Below, in pieces: positions 25,022-33,036 of a stretch of 64,000 bases of DNA. The translations under genes were made by a program, and so were the position numbers. Position 1 is the stretch's first letter. Each line of letters starts with the position of its first letter. The notes beneath the pieces are model-generated. The model saw only the letters and a program-made list of their open reading frames with translations. It was not told the origin of the DNA and did not search any database. The stretch lies in assembly GCA_017849615.1 (NCBI GenBank), contig JAFIGS010000018.1, positions 1 to 64,000 of the forward strand. The letters run 5' to 3'. The stretch comes from Pseudolabrys sp. (lineage in GTDB: Bacteria > Pseudomonadota > Alphaproteobacteria > Rhizobiales > Xanthobacteraceae).

Positions 25022-25972
25022 ATGTCGCTAATGGGCATCGATGCCGTTGTTTTTGGCGTTGAGGATATGGCGGAAGCCAAGCGCTTCCTCGCCGACTGGG
25101 GGCTGACCGAGGTCAGCGCCGATGCCGGCAAAATCGTTTATCGCACCCGGGACGGCGCCGAAGCCATCGCCCGTCCGATCGATGCGGCCGATCTGCCGCC
25201 GGCGATCGAAGGCGGCAAGACGGTGCGCGAAGTGGTCTGGGGCGCGGCCAGCCAGGCGGAACTCGACGAGACCTTGTCGCGGCTGAAATCGCTGCCGAGC
25301 TACAAGGTCGGCGCCGACGGCCTGCCGCGCGTCACCGATCCGAACGGCATGAGTCTCGCCTTCCGGGTGACCAAGCGGACGCCGCTCAAGGTCGAGCCGA
25401 CCTTGCCCAACGCGCCGGGCTCGCATAACCGCGTCAACAAGCGCTCGCCGATCCACGACCAGGCGCATCCGATCAATATCGGCCATGTCGTCCTGTTCGC
25501 CAACGACTTCGCCGCCATGCGCGCCTTCTATACCGAGAAGATGGGCTTCTCGATCAGCGACGAATATCCCGGACACGGCGTCTTTATGCGCTGCCAGAAG
25601 ATCGGCGACCACCACAATACATTTGTCCTCAACCGCCCCGGCAAACCCGGCATCAACCACGTTGCTTTCACCGTCACTGACATTCACGAACTGATCGGCG
25701 GCGGCATCGCCATGGCGAAGAAGGGCTGGAAGACGGAAATCGGTCCGGGCCGTCATCCGATCTCGTCCGCTTACTTCTGGTACTTCGAGAATCCGCTCGC
25801 GGCGCCGCTCGAATATTACGCCGACGAAGACTTCTGCGGCGAAGGCTGGAAGCCGAGCACTTTCGAGCGCAAGCCGGAACTGTTCGCCGAATGGGCCATC
25901 GTCGGCGGCATCGACGGCACGACGCGCCGGCAGGCTTCGGGCATCGACAAAAGCGGCCGTGGACACGCGTGA
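25022..25972 (+). CDS. extradiol ring-cleavage dioxygenase (VOC superfamily, two domains)
   Basis: A 316-residue protein with two glyoxalase/VOC modules. The N-terminal one (about 5-118) is degenerate. The C-terminal one (about 148-270) holds a full class I extradiol active site: iron ligands His155, His213 and Glu264, and likely acid-base residues His198, His245 and Tyr254. The spacings His213-His245-Tyr254-Glu264 closely match the BphC pattern (210-241-250-260). It should cleave a catechol-like ring next to one hydroxyl, using Fe(II) and O2. It follows the cupin gene by 97 bases. Confidence 0.88.
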   Translation: MSLMGIDAVVFGVEDMAEAKRFLADWGLTEVSADAGKIVYRTRDGAEAIARPIDAADLPPAIEGGKTVREVVWGAASQAELDETLSRLKSLPSYKVGADGLPRVTDPNGMSLAFRVTKRTPLKVEPTLPNAPGSHNRVNKRSPIHDQAHPINIGHVVLFANDFAAMRAFYTEKMGFSISDEYPGHGVFMRCQKIGDHHNTFVLNRPGKPGINHVAFTVTDIHELIGGGIAMAKKGWKTEIGPGRHPISSAYFWYFENPLAAPLEYYADEDFCGEGWKPSTFERKPELFAEWAIVGGIDGTTRRQASGIDKSGRGHA

Positions 25973-25980
25973 GGGCTGAC

Positions 25981-26346
25981 ATGCGTCCCGATCTGCGGCG
26001 CATCGTGGCGGTGGAAGCGCATCGGCGGCGGTCCGGGCGCATTCCCTCGCGCGTCCATTCGCTCGGCACCGGCGAGACATTCGCCATAGAGCCGGCGCCG
26101 GATGGATTCATCGATGTCGAAACCGGTATGACCATCCGCAGCCGCGGCAGCGCCATCGTCTTGCCGGACGGATCGGAGCCGGTCGAACTGACGCTGATCG
26201 GCGACATTCTGTTTGAAGGTATCGAACGCCCCGGCGGCGAACCGTTCTTCGGCCGCGCCGGCGGCGGATCGTCGGTCACGCTCTACGACCGGGCGCAGAA
26301 CGACTACTTCCAATACGCCCTTGGCACCGAAGAAGATCGCATTTGA
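25981..26346 (+). CDS. protein of unknown function in the catabolic operon
   Basis: A 121-residue protein starting MRPDLRRIVAVEAHRRRSGR. It lies 8 bases after the dioxygenase and 8 bases before the SDR start. The sequence suggests a small beta-rich fold (ETFAIEPAPDGFIDVETGMT, SAIVLPDGSEPVELTLIGDI) with a Gly-rich turn (GRAGGGSSVTLYD). No signal, membrane segment or known motif is seen. It could be an accessory or regulatory protein of the pathway. No homologous family is recognised. Confidence 0.7.
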   Translation: MRPDLRRIVAVEAHRRRSGRIPSRVHSLGTGETFAIEPAPDGFIDVETGMTIRSRGSAIVLPDGSEPVELTLIGDILFEGIERPGGEPFFGRAGGGSSVTLYDRAQNDYFQYALGTEEDRI

Positions 26347-26354
26347 GTGAGCCC

Positions 26355-27107
26355 ATGACACAGCGCTTTGCCGGCAAACGGATCGTGGTGACAGGGGCGG
26401 GGCGGGGCCTCGGCTTTGCCTTTGCCGAGCGGCTGGCCCGCGAAGGTGCGAGCGTCATCATCGCCGAGATCGACCCGGTGACCGGTGCCGAAGCCGAGAA
26501 AAAGCTGCGTGACGCGGGCCTTGCCGCGCGCTTCGTCCAGACCGATATCGCTTCGGAAGCGTCGGTCGCGGCGATGGCGCAGGAAGCCGCGCGGGATTGC
26601 GACGGTATCCACGGCCTCGTCGCCAATGCCGCGCTGGCCAACAATGTTGGCGGCAAGACCTTCGACGAAATCACGGTCGAGACCTGGGACCGTCTCATGG
26701 CCATCAATGTCCGTGGCACCTGGCTGACGGTGCGGGCCATCGGGCCGCTGATGAAGAACGGCGGCTCCATCGTCACGCTTTCATCGGACACGATCTACTG
26801 GGGGCCGCCGCGGCTCCTGCACTATGTCACCAGTAAATCGGCGATCGTCGGCATGACGCGCTCGCTGGCGCGGGAATTCGGCGAGCGCATGATCCGCGTC
26901 AACTGCCTGCTGCCGGGCCTGACCATGGGCGAGGCGACCAAGGACATTCCACAGACGCGCTGGGCCGACTATGCCGAGCGCACTATCCTCAAACGCACGC
27001 AGCAGCCGGACGATCTCGACGGCGTCGTGGCGTTTCTGATGTCGGACGATTCGAAATTCATCACTGCCCAGACGCTGGCCGTCGATGGCGGTTTCTCGAT
27101 GCATTGA
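26355..27107 (+). CDS. short-chain dehydrogenase/reductase
   Basis: A 250-residue classical SDR. Cofactor motif TGAGRGLG near residues 14-21, structural NAALAN in the NNAG position, catalytic Ser in LSSDTIYWGPPRLLHYVTSK with Tyr and Lys in YVTSK. NAD(P)-dependent oxidation of a hydroxyl, or the reverse, is expected. The ATG at 26355 is preferred; a TTG at 26343 would overlap the preceding stop. It is canonical, unlike the SDR at 18018. Confidence 0.92.
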   Translation: MTQRFAGKRIVVTGAGRGLGFAFAERLAREGASVIIAEIDPVTGAEAEKKLRDAGLAARFVQTDIASEASVAAMAQEAARDCDGIHGLVANAALANNVGGKTFDEITVETWDRLMAINVRGTWLTVRAIGPLMKNGGSIVTLSSDTIYWGPPRLLHYVTSKSAIVGMTRSLAREFGERMIRVNCLLPGLTMGEATKDIPQTRWADYAERTILKRTQQPDDLDGVVAFLMSDDSKFITAQTLAVDGGFSMH

Positions 27108-27116
27108 GGGGGATTC

Positions 27117-28244
27117 ATGAAGATAGGCATCAACGGCGGCGGCATCGGCGGTTTGGCGGCGGCGATCGCGTTGCGTCAGGCCGGTCATGAGGTCGAGGTG
27201 TACGAGCAGGCCTCGGACTACAGGCGCGTCGGCGCCGACATCAATCTGACGCCCAACGCGGTCGCGGCGCTCAAGAGCCTGGGCGTATTCGACGACCTGC
27301 AGGAGACCGCGGCGCGGCCGAGCCATCGTATCAGCCGGACCTGGGACACGGGCGAGGAGACCTCGCGCCTCGAGATGGCGAATGCTGCTGAAGAGAAATA
27401 CGGCGCGCCGCAGCTCACCATTCACCGCGCCGATCTGTTGCAGGCGCTGCGCCGGCAGTTGCCGGACGATGTCATCAAGCTCGGCTATCGCATCGAGGCG
27501 CTTGATCTGAACAGCGAGCGACCTTCGGTTCGTTTCGCCAATGGCGAGACGCGTACGGTGGACGCGCTGGTCGGCGCCGACGGCATCCACTCGCCGACGC
27601 GCACGGCGATGTTCGGACCGGAGCATCCGCAATTCACCGGGCTGGTGTCCTATCGGGCCGTGGTCGATCGCAGTAAGCTCAATGTGCCGAACCTCGATGC
27701 CTTCACCAAATGGTGGGGGCCGACGCCCGATCTGCAGATCGTGACTTTTCCGCTCAACCGCGGCCGCGAGACCTTCATCTTCGCGACGACGGCGCAGGAC
27801 GACTGGCGTCACGAATCCTGGACCATGGAGGGCGATGTCGAGGAACTGCGCCGCGCCTATGCCGGCTTCCATCCCGAAGCGCGCGCCTTGCTCGACGCCT
27901 GCGACAGCGTGACCAAATCCGCGCTCTACATTCGCGAACCGTTGCCGCAATGGTCGCTCGGCAGAACGACGTTGCTGGGGGATGCCTGTCATCCGATGGT
28001 GCCGTTCATGGCGCAGGGCGCCTGCATGGCGATCGAGGACGCGGTCGTACTCGGCCGCGCCCTACGCGGCGTCACCGAAGCCGGTGTTGCCGATGCCTTC
28101 AAGCGCTACGAGAACGCACGCAAGGAGCGCACCGCCAAGGTGCAGATCGGCTCGCGCGGCAATGAATGGCTCAAGCAGGGCGGCAACGCCGACTGGGTCT
28201 ATGGCTATTCCGCCAGCACGGTCGCGCTCGACGCGGTCGCCTGA
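27117..28244 (+). CDS. class A FAD-dependent aromatic monooxygenase (6-hydroxynicotinate 3-monooxygenase-like)
   Basis: A 375-residue flavoprotein. It shows GGGIGG at residues 7-12 with the ribose-binding Glu30, the DG motif VGADGIHS (155-156) and the GD motif LLGDACHP (288-289). Long stretches match NicC in style (TKWWGPTPDL, MAQGACMAIEDA, then ADWVYGYS near the end). NicC active-site positions differ: the His of GIHIGPN is Asn here (DINLTPN), so the substrate is probably not 6-hydroxynicotinate itself. It likely hydroxylates an aromatic or heteroaromatic acid, perhaps with decarboxylation, to give the diol cleaved by the dioxygenase. Confidence 0.9.
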   Translation: MKIGINGGGIGGLAAAIALRQAGHEVEVYEQASDYRRVGADINLTPNAVAALKSLGVFDDLQETAARPSHRISRTWDTGEETSRLEMANAAEEKYGAPQLTIHRADLLQALRRQLPDDVIKLGYRIEALDLNSERPSVRFANGETRTVDALVGADGIHSPTRTAMFGPEHPQFTGLVSYRAVVDRSKLNVPNLDAFTKWWGPTPDLQIVTFPLNRGRETFIFATTAQDDWRHESWTMEGDVEELRRAYAGFHPEARALLDACDSVTKSALYIREPLPQWSLGRTTLLGDACHPMVPFMAQGACMAIEDAVVLGRALRGVTEAGVADAFKRYENARKERTAKVQIGSRGNEWLKQGGNADWVYGYSASTVALDAVA

Positions 28245-28256
28245 CCGCTGCCGTTG

Positions 28257-28476
28257 TTACTGACGCGGCGCGGTCGTCTCGGGCATAGTCTCTGTCGGCG
28301 GCGAACTGCGATCGGACTGCGTGATCGCGATCGGCTGATCGCGGATCCTGCGGGCTCTGGTTGGATTTGCCGCTGACCAGGGCGAAAATGACCACGACGA
28401 CGGCCGCGCCGCGCAGGCCGAGCACCAGCCAGTTCGTGGGGTTCTTGGTCTCTGGTTTGCGATTGTCGGGCGCCAT
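28257..28476 (-). CDS. small single-helix membrane protein, probably frameshifted
   Basis: From ATG 28476 the frame gives MAPDNRKPETKNPTNWLVLG then a hydrophobic helix RGAAVVVVIFALVSGK. After about residue 40 this frame runs on into Arg-rich sequence antisense to the monooxygenase gene. The next frame instead gives a natural-looking polar tail (RDQPIAITQSDRSS...TTAPRQ) ending at a stop at 28257. A one-base indel in the Pro/Gln-rich stretch near 28340-28360 would join them. This may be a real frameshift or a sequencing error. No function is known. Confidence 0.45.
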
Positions 28477-28556
28477 TGTCGAGTGGCGGAGGGCAAACGT
28501 CTCCGCACCGTGACCATTCCCGAACAATTTACCACGCCGCCGAGTGCGGGTGACGA

Positions 28557-31274
28557 CTAGGCTCGTCGGCTGAATATGTGGATTGCGGGTGGGGCTGTGA
28601 GAAGCGTCGAGGACGACGACGCTGGGTGATCCAGCGGGATCTCGCCGGACGCCAGTGCAATCGTCGCGTTGAGCGATCGCGGCCAGCGGCGACCATTATC
28701 GGTCAACGGCGCAAAGTGGCGGCCGGCCGCGACCACGATTTCGTCACGCTTCCAGCGGCGCGCAAACGCGATAACGTGTCCGGCGTCGGGGCCCGACACG
28801 TCGAGGCCGACATAGTCGCCGCGGCGGAACAACTCGGCGTGCGCGTGGCGAATGTCGAGCAGCTTGTGCAGCAGGTGCAGCTTGATGCGGCCGTCCTGCC
28901 ACGACCCAGCGAGGCTTTGCCAGTCGGTGTCGGGCTTATGAATTTCGGCCGCACGCTTGACGAAGTCCACCGGCCGCCGATTGTCCGGATCGACCAGCGA
29001 CAGGTCCCAGTATTCGGTGCCCTGGTAAACATCCGGAATGCCCGGGCCCAGCACCTTCAGCGTCAGTTGCGACAGGCTGTTCAGGGCGCCGATGAGCGAT
29101 GTGCGGGTGGCGAAGGCGCCGAACGACGCCAGAAACGCCCCGGAGCGCGAAGGATCGAACAGGGCGCCGATATAAGCGTCCAGCGCCGCCTCGTACTGTT
29201 CGTCGGGCGCGGTCCAGCTCGTTTCTTGTTTGCCTTCGCGTGCCGCCTTGAGGGCATAGGCTTTCATCCGTGCCGTGAAATCATCGTCGGGCGTGTCGGG
29301 CCAGGCGCCAATGAGCGCCTGATAAATCATGTACTGATGCCCCTTGCTTGGCCACGGCTTGCCGCCGTGCCGGGCGAGGCCGCTATTCAAGGCGTCCCAC
29401 TCGTTTACAAGTGTCGCCCATTCGTCCGGCATCTCGCTGAGCGCGAGAATGCGCATGCGAGCGTCTTCGCCGCGCTTGGTGTCGTGCGTGGCGGTCGCGG
29501 TCAGGCCGGCGGGCGACGTTCTCGTCCGCTCCGCCTGCAGGTCGTGGAATTGCCGAGGCGACAACGCGCGCGCATGCGGATGCCCGCCGACCTCGTTGAA
29601 GGCAAGAAAACGGTGGTCTCGGTAGAACACCGTGTCTTCCAGCGCCTTGGCCATCAGCGGACCGGTGAACTGTTGCAGCTTGAGCGCAAAGTTGCGAACG
29701 CGCGGCGCGCTGTAGCCGGAATTGCCGACGAGATCGAGGCTGATGGCGTCGCGCAGGAAATCCATGATGTCCGGATCGGGGCCGCCCCAGCGCGCGCGGG
29801 CGCGTGCGATGGTGGCGTCGATAATGGCGCGGTCCTTGTCCGAGGCGCCGCCCGCCGTGACGTAGGTGCGATAGACCGGGAACTCAAGCACGTAGAGCAG
29901 CAGCGCCTCACGCAGGCGATTGAGCGTGTAGTCTCGTGTGCTGAAATGCCCGGCGGCGATGCGCGCGAGCTGCAGTCCAAGGACGGTGAACTCGCTCGCC
30001 AACATGGTGTCGATCACGCGGCGCTTGGCGGTGTCGAGCATCTCTTCCGGCGTTGCCCGTTCGCCGGTGAAATCGCGCCATATGCGTTCGAGAGTATCGA
30101 GGCCGTCGCCGTCGGCCAGCACATGACCGATGACATTGAGCCATTCGTATCCGGTCGTGCCGGCGACGCCCTTGAATTCCGGCAGCGCTTCGCCGTCGCC
30201 GAGGATCTTCTCGACGCCGATCCAGAACGGGCCACGGCGGTTGGGCCCGCGGGCCTTGGTGACCAACTGGTTCAGGCGCTTGACGTATTGCGCCGGATCG
30301 CGGAGCCCGTCGATGTGGTCGAGGCGCAAGCCCTGCAATTGTCCGGCTGCGATCAGACGCGTCACCAGCGGATGAATGGCGCGGAAAACTGCCGGGCGTT
30401 CGACGCGTAGCCCGGCAAGATCGTTGATGTCGAAGAAGCGGCGATAATTGACGGCCGCGAACGCCACGCGCCAGTAAGCGAGGCGATAATGCTGGCGTTC
30501 CAGCAGGCGATGCAGCGCCGCTGCACCGGCTTCGCCGCGATAGGCGGCAAGGCCGCGATCGATGACACCGGCGGCGCCGTCGATGTCCATGAGGGCCTGC
30601 TTGAGCGCCGGCGCGTCCCGGTAGGCGGGCTTGTTCGGCTCGCGATATTGCTGGGCGAGCGCGATCAGCTTCTGCGCCGGCAATTGATCGGACGCGCCGA
30701 TGGCCGTTACCAGCGAGCGCAGGATCTCCGCGTAACGCTGCGGATTGATCGGCAGCTTGTGCTCGAAGTACCAGACCGCGAAGCTGCCGCTGTCCGGATC
30801 GTAGCGCAATTCGAGTTCGCCGGATTGCAGGGCGTCGCCATAAGGCCGGCCGAGGATGGGCAACAGCACACCGGGATTGCGCCGATACGGGATCGCCTCC
30901 CAGTCGATGTCGAAGGCCCCGGCATGCGGCGAGAGCTCGCCCCATTCCAGCACGTCCAGCCACCACTGATTGTCCGAAAGCCCGACACCCATGTGGTTAG
31001 GTACGAAATCGAGGATAAGGCCGAGATCGTTCGCCCTTAGCGCAGCGCTCATTCTGGCGAAGCCGTCATCGCCGCCGAGTTCGGGATTGAGACGGTCGTG
31101 ATCGACGATGTCATAGCCGTGGGTGCTGCCCGGTCGCGCCTTCAGGAAGGGCGAAGCGTACAGATGACTGATGCCGAGCGCCTTGAGGTAGGGCGCCAGC
31201 GCGGCGGCATCGTCGAAAGTGAAATCCTTGGTGAACTGGATTCGGTAGGTCGCGAGCGGAACGGCCGGGGGCAT
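28557..31274 (-). CDS. treY: malto-oligosyltrehalose synthase
   Basis: A 905-residue GH13 enzyme. N-terminal VPLATYRIQFTKDFTFDDAA is diagnostic, as is LDFVPNHMGVG. The catalytic nucleophile is in LRLDHIDGLRDP, the acid/base Glu in WIGVEKILGDGE, and the third acid in TATHDTKRGEDAR. TreY turns the reducing end of an alpha-1,4-glucan into a terminal trehalose unit. The start at 31274 has GGAG about nine bases upstream and lies 4 bases after treZ. It is the last gene of the leftward operon. Confidence 0.95.
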   Translation of the reverse strand: MPPAVPLATYRIQFTKDFTFDDAAALAPYLKALGISHLYASPFLKARPGSTHGYDIVDHDRLNPELGGDDGFARMSAALRANDLGLILDFVPNHMGVGLSDNQWWLDVLEWGELSPHAGAFDIDWEAIPYRRNPGVLLPILGRPYGDALQSGELELRYDPDSGSFAVWYFEHKLPINPQRYAEILRSLVTAIGASDQLPAQKLIALAQQYREPNKPAYRDAPALKQALMDIDGAAGVIDRGLAAYRGEAGAAALHRLLERQHYRLAYWRVAFAAVNYRRFFDINDLAGLRVERPAVFRAIHPLVTRLIAAGQLQGLRLDHIDGLRDPAQYVKRLNQLVTKARGPNRRGPFWIGVEKILGDGEALPEFKGVAGTTGYEWLNVIGHVLADGDGLDTLERIWRDFTGERATPEEMLDTAKRRVIDTMLASEFTVLGLQLARIAAGHFSTRDYTLNRLREALLLYVLEFPVYRTYVTAGGASDKDRAIIDATIARARARWGGPDPDIMDFLRDAISLDLVGNSGYSAPRVRNFALKLQQFTGPLMAKALEDTVFYRDHRFLAFNEVGGHPHARALSPRQFHDLQAERTRTSPAGLTATATHDTKRGEDARMRILALSEMPDEWATLVNEWDALNSGLARHGGKPWPSKGHQYMIYQALIGAWPDTPDDDFTARMKAYALKAAREGKQETSWTAPDEQYEAALDAYIGALFDPSRSGAFLASFGAFATRTSLIGALNSLSQLTLKVLGPGIPDVYQGTEYWDLSLVDPDNRRPVDFVKRAAEIHKPDTDWQSLAGSWQDGRIKLHLLHKLLDIRHAHAELFRRGDYVGLDVSGPDAGHVIAFARRWKRDEIVVAAGRHFAPLTDNGRRWPRSLNATIALASGEIPLDHPASSSSTLLTAPPAIHIFSRRA

Positions 31275-31278
31275 GGCG

Positions 31279-33036
31279 TCAGGCTCCGATCGCGGCATGG
31301 ACCGACCATGGTGGCAGCGTGTCGGGCGGTTTGGGTCCCCAGATGGATTCACCCCAGGTAAGATTCTTCGGCTGTGGCTTCGCGTCGCCGGTCAGGTTGG
31401 CCAGGAGACACAAGGTTTTGCCTTCCGAAGACCAGCGGGCCGTCATGATGCCGTCGTTGATGGACACGCGACCGGGTCCGGTCATGGACCGGAGCAGCGG
31501 GACGACATGCTTGTGTCTCGCTGCGAGAAGCGAACGCGTCAGTTCTAGCCGATCGGCATGAGCAGGCTGCCGGCGCGCGTTCCAGTCGAGCCTGGCGATG
31601 TCGCGCGTCCGCTCGGCGAGCGGATCGGGAATCTCGTCGCCGTGCCTGGCATAGGCTTCGGCGAATTCGCGCTTGCGGCCGTTCCGAACCGCGTCGGCGA
31701 GGTCGCCGCCAAAGTCGCAGAAGAAGGGGAAGGGCTCGGTGGCGCCCCACTCCTCGCCCATGAAGAGGAGCGGCGGCCCGGGCTGCAGCAACAGCACGCT
31801 GAGCGCGGCGGCGACGGCATTCCCGTCCGCCAGTGCGGTCAGGCGCTCGCCAAGCGGCCGGTTGCCGATCTGGTCGTGGTTCTGAATGAAGTTGACGAAG
31901 GCCAGACGCGGCAGCGCCGCGCTCGGCTTGCCGCGCGGCGTGCCGTTGCGGTGCGGCGAACCTTCGCCCTGGTAGGCGAAACCTTCCGCCAGCGTTCGCG
32001 AAGCATGCCGGGCGTCGTCGTCATAATCCCGGTAATAGCCCTGCGTCTCGGTCGTCAGCAGGACATGCCAGGCATGGTGATAGTCATCGTTCCACTGCGC
32101 CTTGTAATGCCCGGCCGGCGGATCTTCGAGCGGGGCGAGCCGGCTCGCGTTGTTGTCGTCGTTCTCGAGCACCAGATGGATATGGCGCCCGGTTTCCCGC
32201 GCAAGGATGCCGACGGCCTTGCTGATCTCCTCCAGCACATTCGGCTCGCCCGGCGCGACGATGGCGTGCACGGCGTCGAGCCGCAGACCGTCGAAGCGAT
32301 AATGGCGCAGCCAGTGCACGGCATTCTCGACGGCGAAGGCGCGCACTTCCGGGACGCGGTAATCGATGGCGCTGCCCCACGGCGTATGCGCGTCGGTAAA
32401 GAACGACGGCGCGATACGGCCGAGATAATTTCCCTCGGGACCGAAGTGATTATAGACGACATCAAGAAACACCATGATGCCGTGCTGATGCGCGGCGTCG
32501 ATGAGCGCCTTGAGGTCTTCCGGGCGGCCGTAAACGGAATCCGGCGCGTAGAGCAGAACGCCGTCGTAGCCCCAATTCCAGCGGCCGGGAAAATCGGCGA
32601 GCGGCATCAGTTCGAGCGCTGTGATGCCGGTCTCGACCAGGTGGTCGAGCTTGTCGATCATGGCGCGATAGGTGCCTTCGGGTGTGAAGGTGCCGACATG
32701 GTTCTCGAGGAAAACCACTTCTTCCCAGGGGCGGCCTTTCCAGTTGGTCGCGCGCCAGCCGTAACCGTGATCGATCACCTCGCTTGCGCCGGCAACGTCA
32801 TCCGGCTGGAAGTGCGAGGCGGGGTCAGCAATCGTGACCTCGCCGTCGATGCGGAAGCTGTAGCGCGTGCCGGCTTTGGCCCCGGGCACATGCGCGGTGA
32901 ACCAGCCGCCGTTGTCCCGTTGCATCGGGCGGGCGCTGTCGAGCACCAGATCGACCGATTTGGCGGCCGGCGCCCATAGGCGGAAGGCCACGCCATCATA
33001 GGCGATCAGCGGTCCGAAGGTGGGGGTCTCGCTCAC
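31279..33036 (-). CDS. treZ: malto-oligosyltrehalose trehalohydrolase
   Basis: A 585-residue GH13 enzyme. An N-terminal beta domain (FGPLIAYDGVAFRLWAPAAK) precedes the barrel with DGLRLDAVHAI (Asp nucleophile), LVLENDDNN (Glu) and FIQNHDQIGNR (Asp). TreZ releases free trehalose from the chains made by TreY. The GTG at 33036 is chosen because it makes a GTGA overlap with the glgX stop; an ATG at 33081 would overlap glgX by 49 bases. Confidence 0.95.
   Translation of the reverse strand: MSETPTFGPLIAYDGVAFRLWAPAAKSVDLVLDSARPMQRDNGGWFTAHVPGAKAGTRYSFRIDGEVTIADPASHFQPDDVAGASEVIDHGYGWRATNWKGRPWEEVVFLENHVGTFTPEGTYRAMIDKLDHLVETGITALELMPLADFPGRWNWGYDGVLLYAPDSVYGRPEDLKALIDAAHQHGIMVFLDVVYNHFGPEGNYLGRIAPSFFTDAHTPWGSAIDYRVPEVRAFAVENAVHWLRHYRFDGLRLDAVHAIVAPGEPNVLEEISKAVGILARETGRHIHLVLENDDNNASRLAPLEDPPAGHYKAQWNDDYHHAWHVLLTTETQGYYRDYDDDARHASRTLAEGFAYQGEGSPHRNGTPRGKPSAALPRLAFVNFIQNHDQIGNRPLGERLTALADGNAVAAALSVLLLQPGPPLLFMGEEWGATEPFPFFCDFGGDLADAVRNGRKREFAEAYARHGDEIPDPLAERTRDIARLDWNARRQPAHADRLELTRSLLAARHKHVVPLLRSMTGPGRVSINDGIMTARWSSEGKTLCLLANLTGDAKPQPKNLTWGESIWGPKPPDTLPPWSVHAAIGA

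Noticed and set aside
28578-30410. 610-codon open frame antisense to treY
   Set aside because: Covers the conserved treY sequence on the other strand; no recognisable domain.
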